Source: Micromonospora rifamycinica (GTDB taxonomy: Bacteria; Actinomycetota; Actinomycetes; Mycobacteriales; Micromonosporaceae). From it: a stretch of 64,000 nt of DNA. The position numbers were made by a program, and so were the translations under genes. Below the pieces are notes generated by a model. It did no database searches. It had not been told where the DNA came from and saw nothing but the letters and a program-made list of their open reading frames with translations. Where the stretch lies: positions 496,001 to 560,000 of the forward strand of contig NZ_LT607752.1 in the NCBI RefSeq assembly GCF_900090265.1. Reading direction: 5' to 3'. Every line of letters starts with the position of its first letter. Within the stretch, counting starts at the first letter, position 1. Positions 63,959-64,000 of this stretch are shown one piece after another.

Positions 63959-64000
63959 CGTCGCCTGCGCGAGGTAAGTTCATCGCAGGCGATCGTGGAG

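Overview
The window reads as chromosomal DNA of a high-GC actinobacterium, most likely a Micromonospora-type member of the Micromonosporaceae. This is inferred from the very high GC, the frequent GTG starts, the Pup-proteasome genes (arc, dop), a mycothiol conjugate amidase, an F420-type luciferase-like oxidoreductase and the many secreted glycoside hydrolases. No rRNA, tRNA, CRISPR array, transposase, integrase or relaxase gene was recognised. About 50 protein genes are supported. Most other long open frames lie antisense or out of frame to real genes.

Layout. (1) 1-8.8 kb: the N-terminal part of a large unknown protein (minus), a mycosin-like subtilase that has lost catalytic residues, a two-module lytic-transglycosylase-like protein with a ricin-type lectin, a Tat-exported GH64 glucanase, and an ECF sigma/zinc anti-sigma pair. 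(2) 8.8-19.8 kb: a compact, translationally coupled locus resembling a type IV secretion apparatus: two small membrane proteins, a single-pass VirB8-like protein, a VirB6/TrbL-like protein with a collagen-like tail, a PrgI/VirB4-N-like (SCO6880-type) protein, a VirB4-like ATPase, a VirD4/TraG-like coupling protein and a repeat-rich protein. A DUF4913 protein and a degenerate transglycosylase-like protein are encoded divergently. No relaxase is present, so it may export protein or be a remnant conjugation system. (3) 19.9-28.2 kb: a xylan-use locus: secreted GH10 xylanase, CE4 deacetylase, cytoplasmic GH43 xylosidase, a sugar ABC transporter without its own ATPase, and a LacI regulator, with palindromic candidate operators. 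(4) 28.6-42.5 kb: secreted CBM2, GH53, M4 protease, GH43-like and nuclease/phosphatase-fold proteins, mixed with mca, sthA, a ROK regulator and an LLM-hemerythrin fusion. (5) 42.6-53.7 kb: a FOXRED2-like flavoprotein, an ECF42-type sigma with its DGPF protein, a zinc metallopeptidase lipoprotein, a HAD phosphatase, a MacB-type ABC exporter and a two-component system. (6) 53.8-64 kb: the proteasome neighbourhood: RecB-like nuclease, M50 protease, TrmI, an unknown protein, ferredoxin, ARC/Mpa ATPase, a large membrane protein and Dop. The last bases probably lead into pup.

Main points of interest: the relaxase-less type IV-like machine with its divergent cell-wall protein; a cluster of apparently inactivated enzymes in the first 11 kb (subtilase, two transglycosylase-like modules, a P-loop without its lysine); the LLM-hemerythrin fusion; a perfect 74-bp palindrome; and two short exact tandem duplications that copy the 3' ends of genes.
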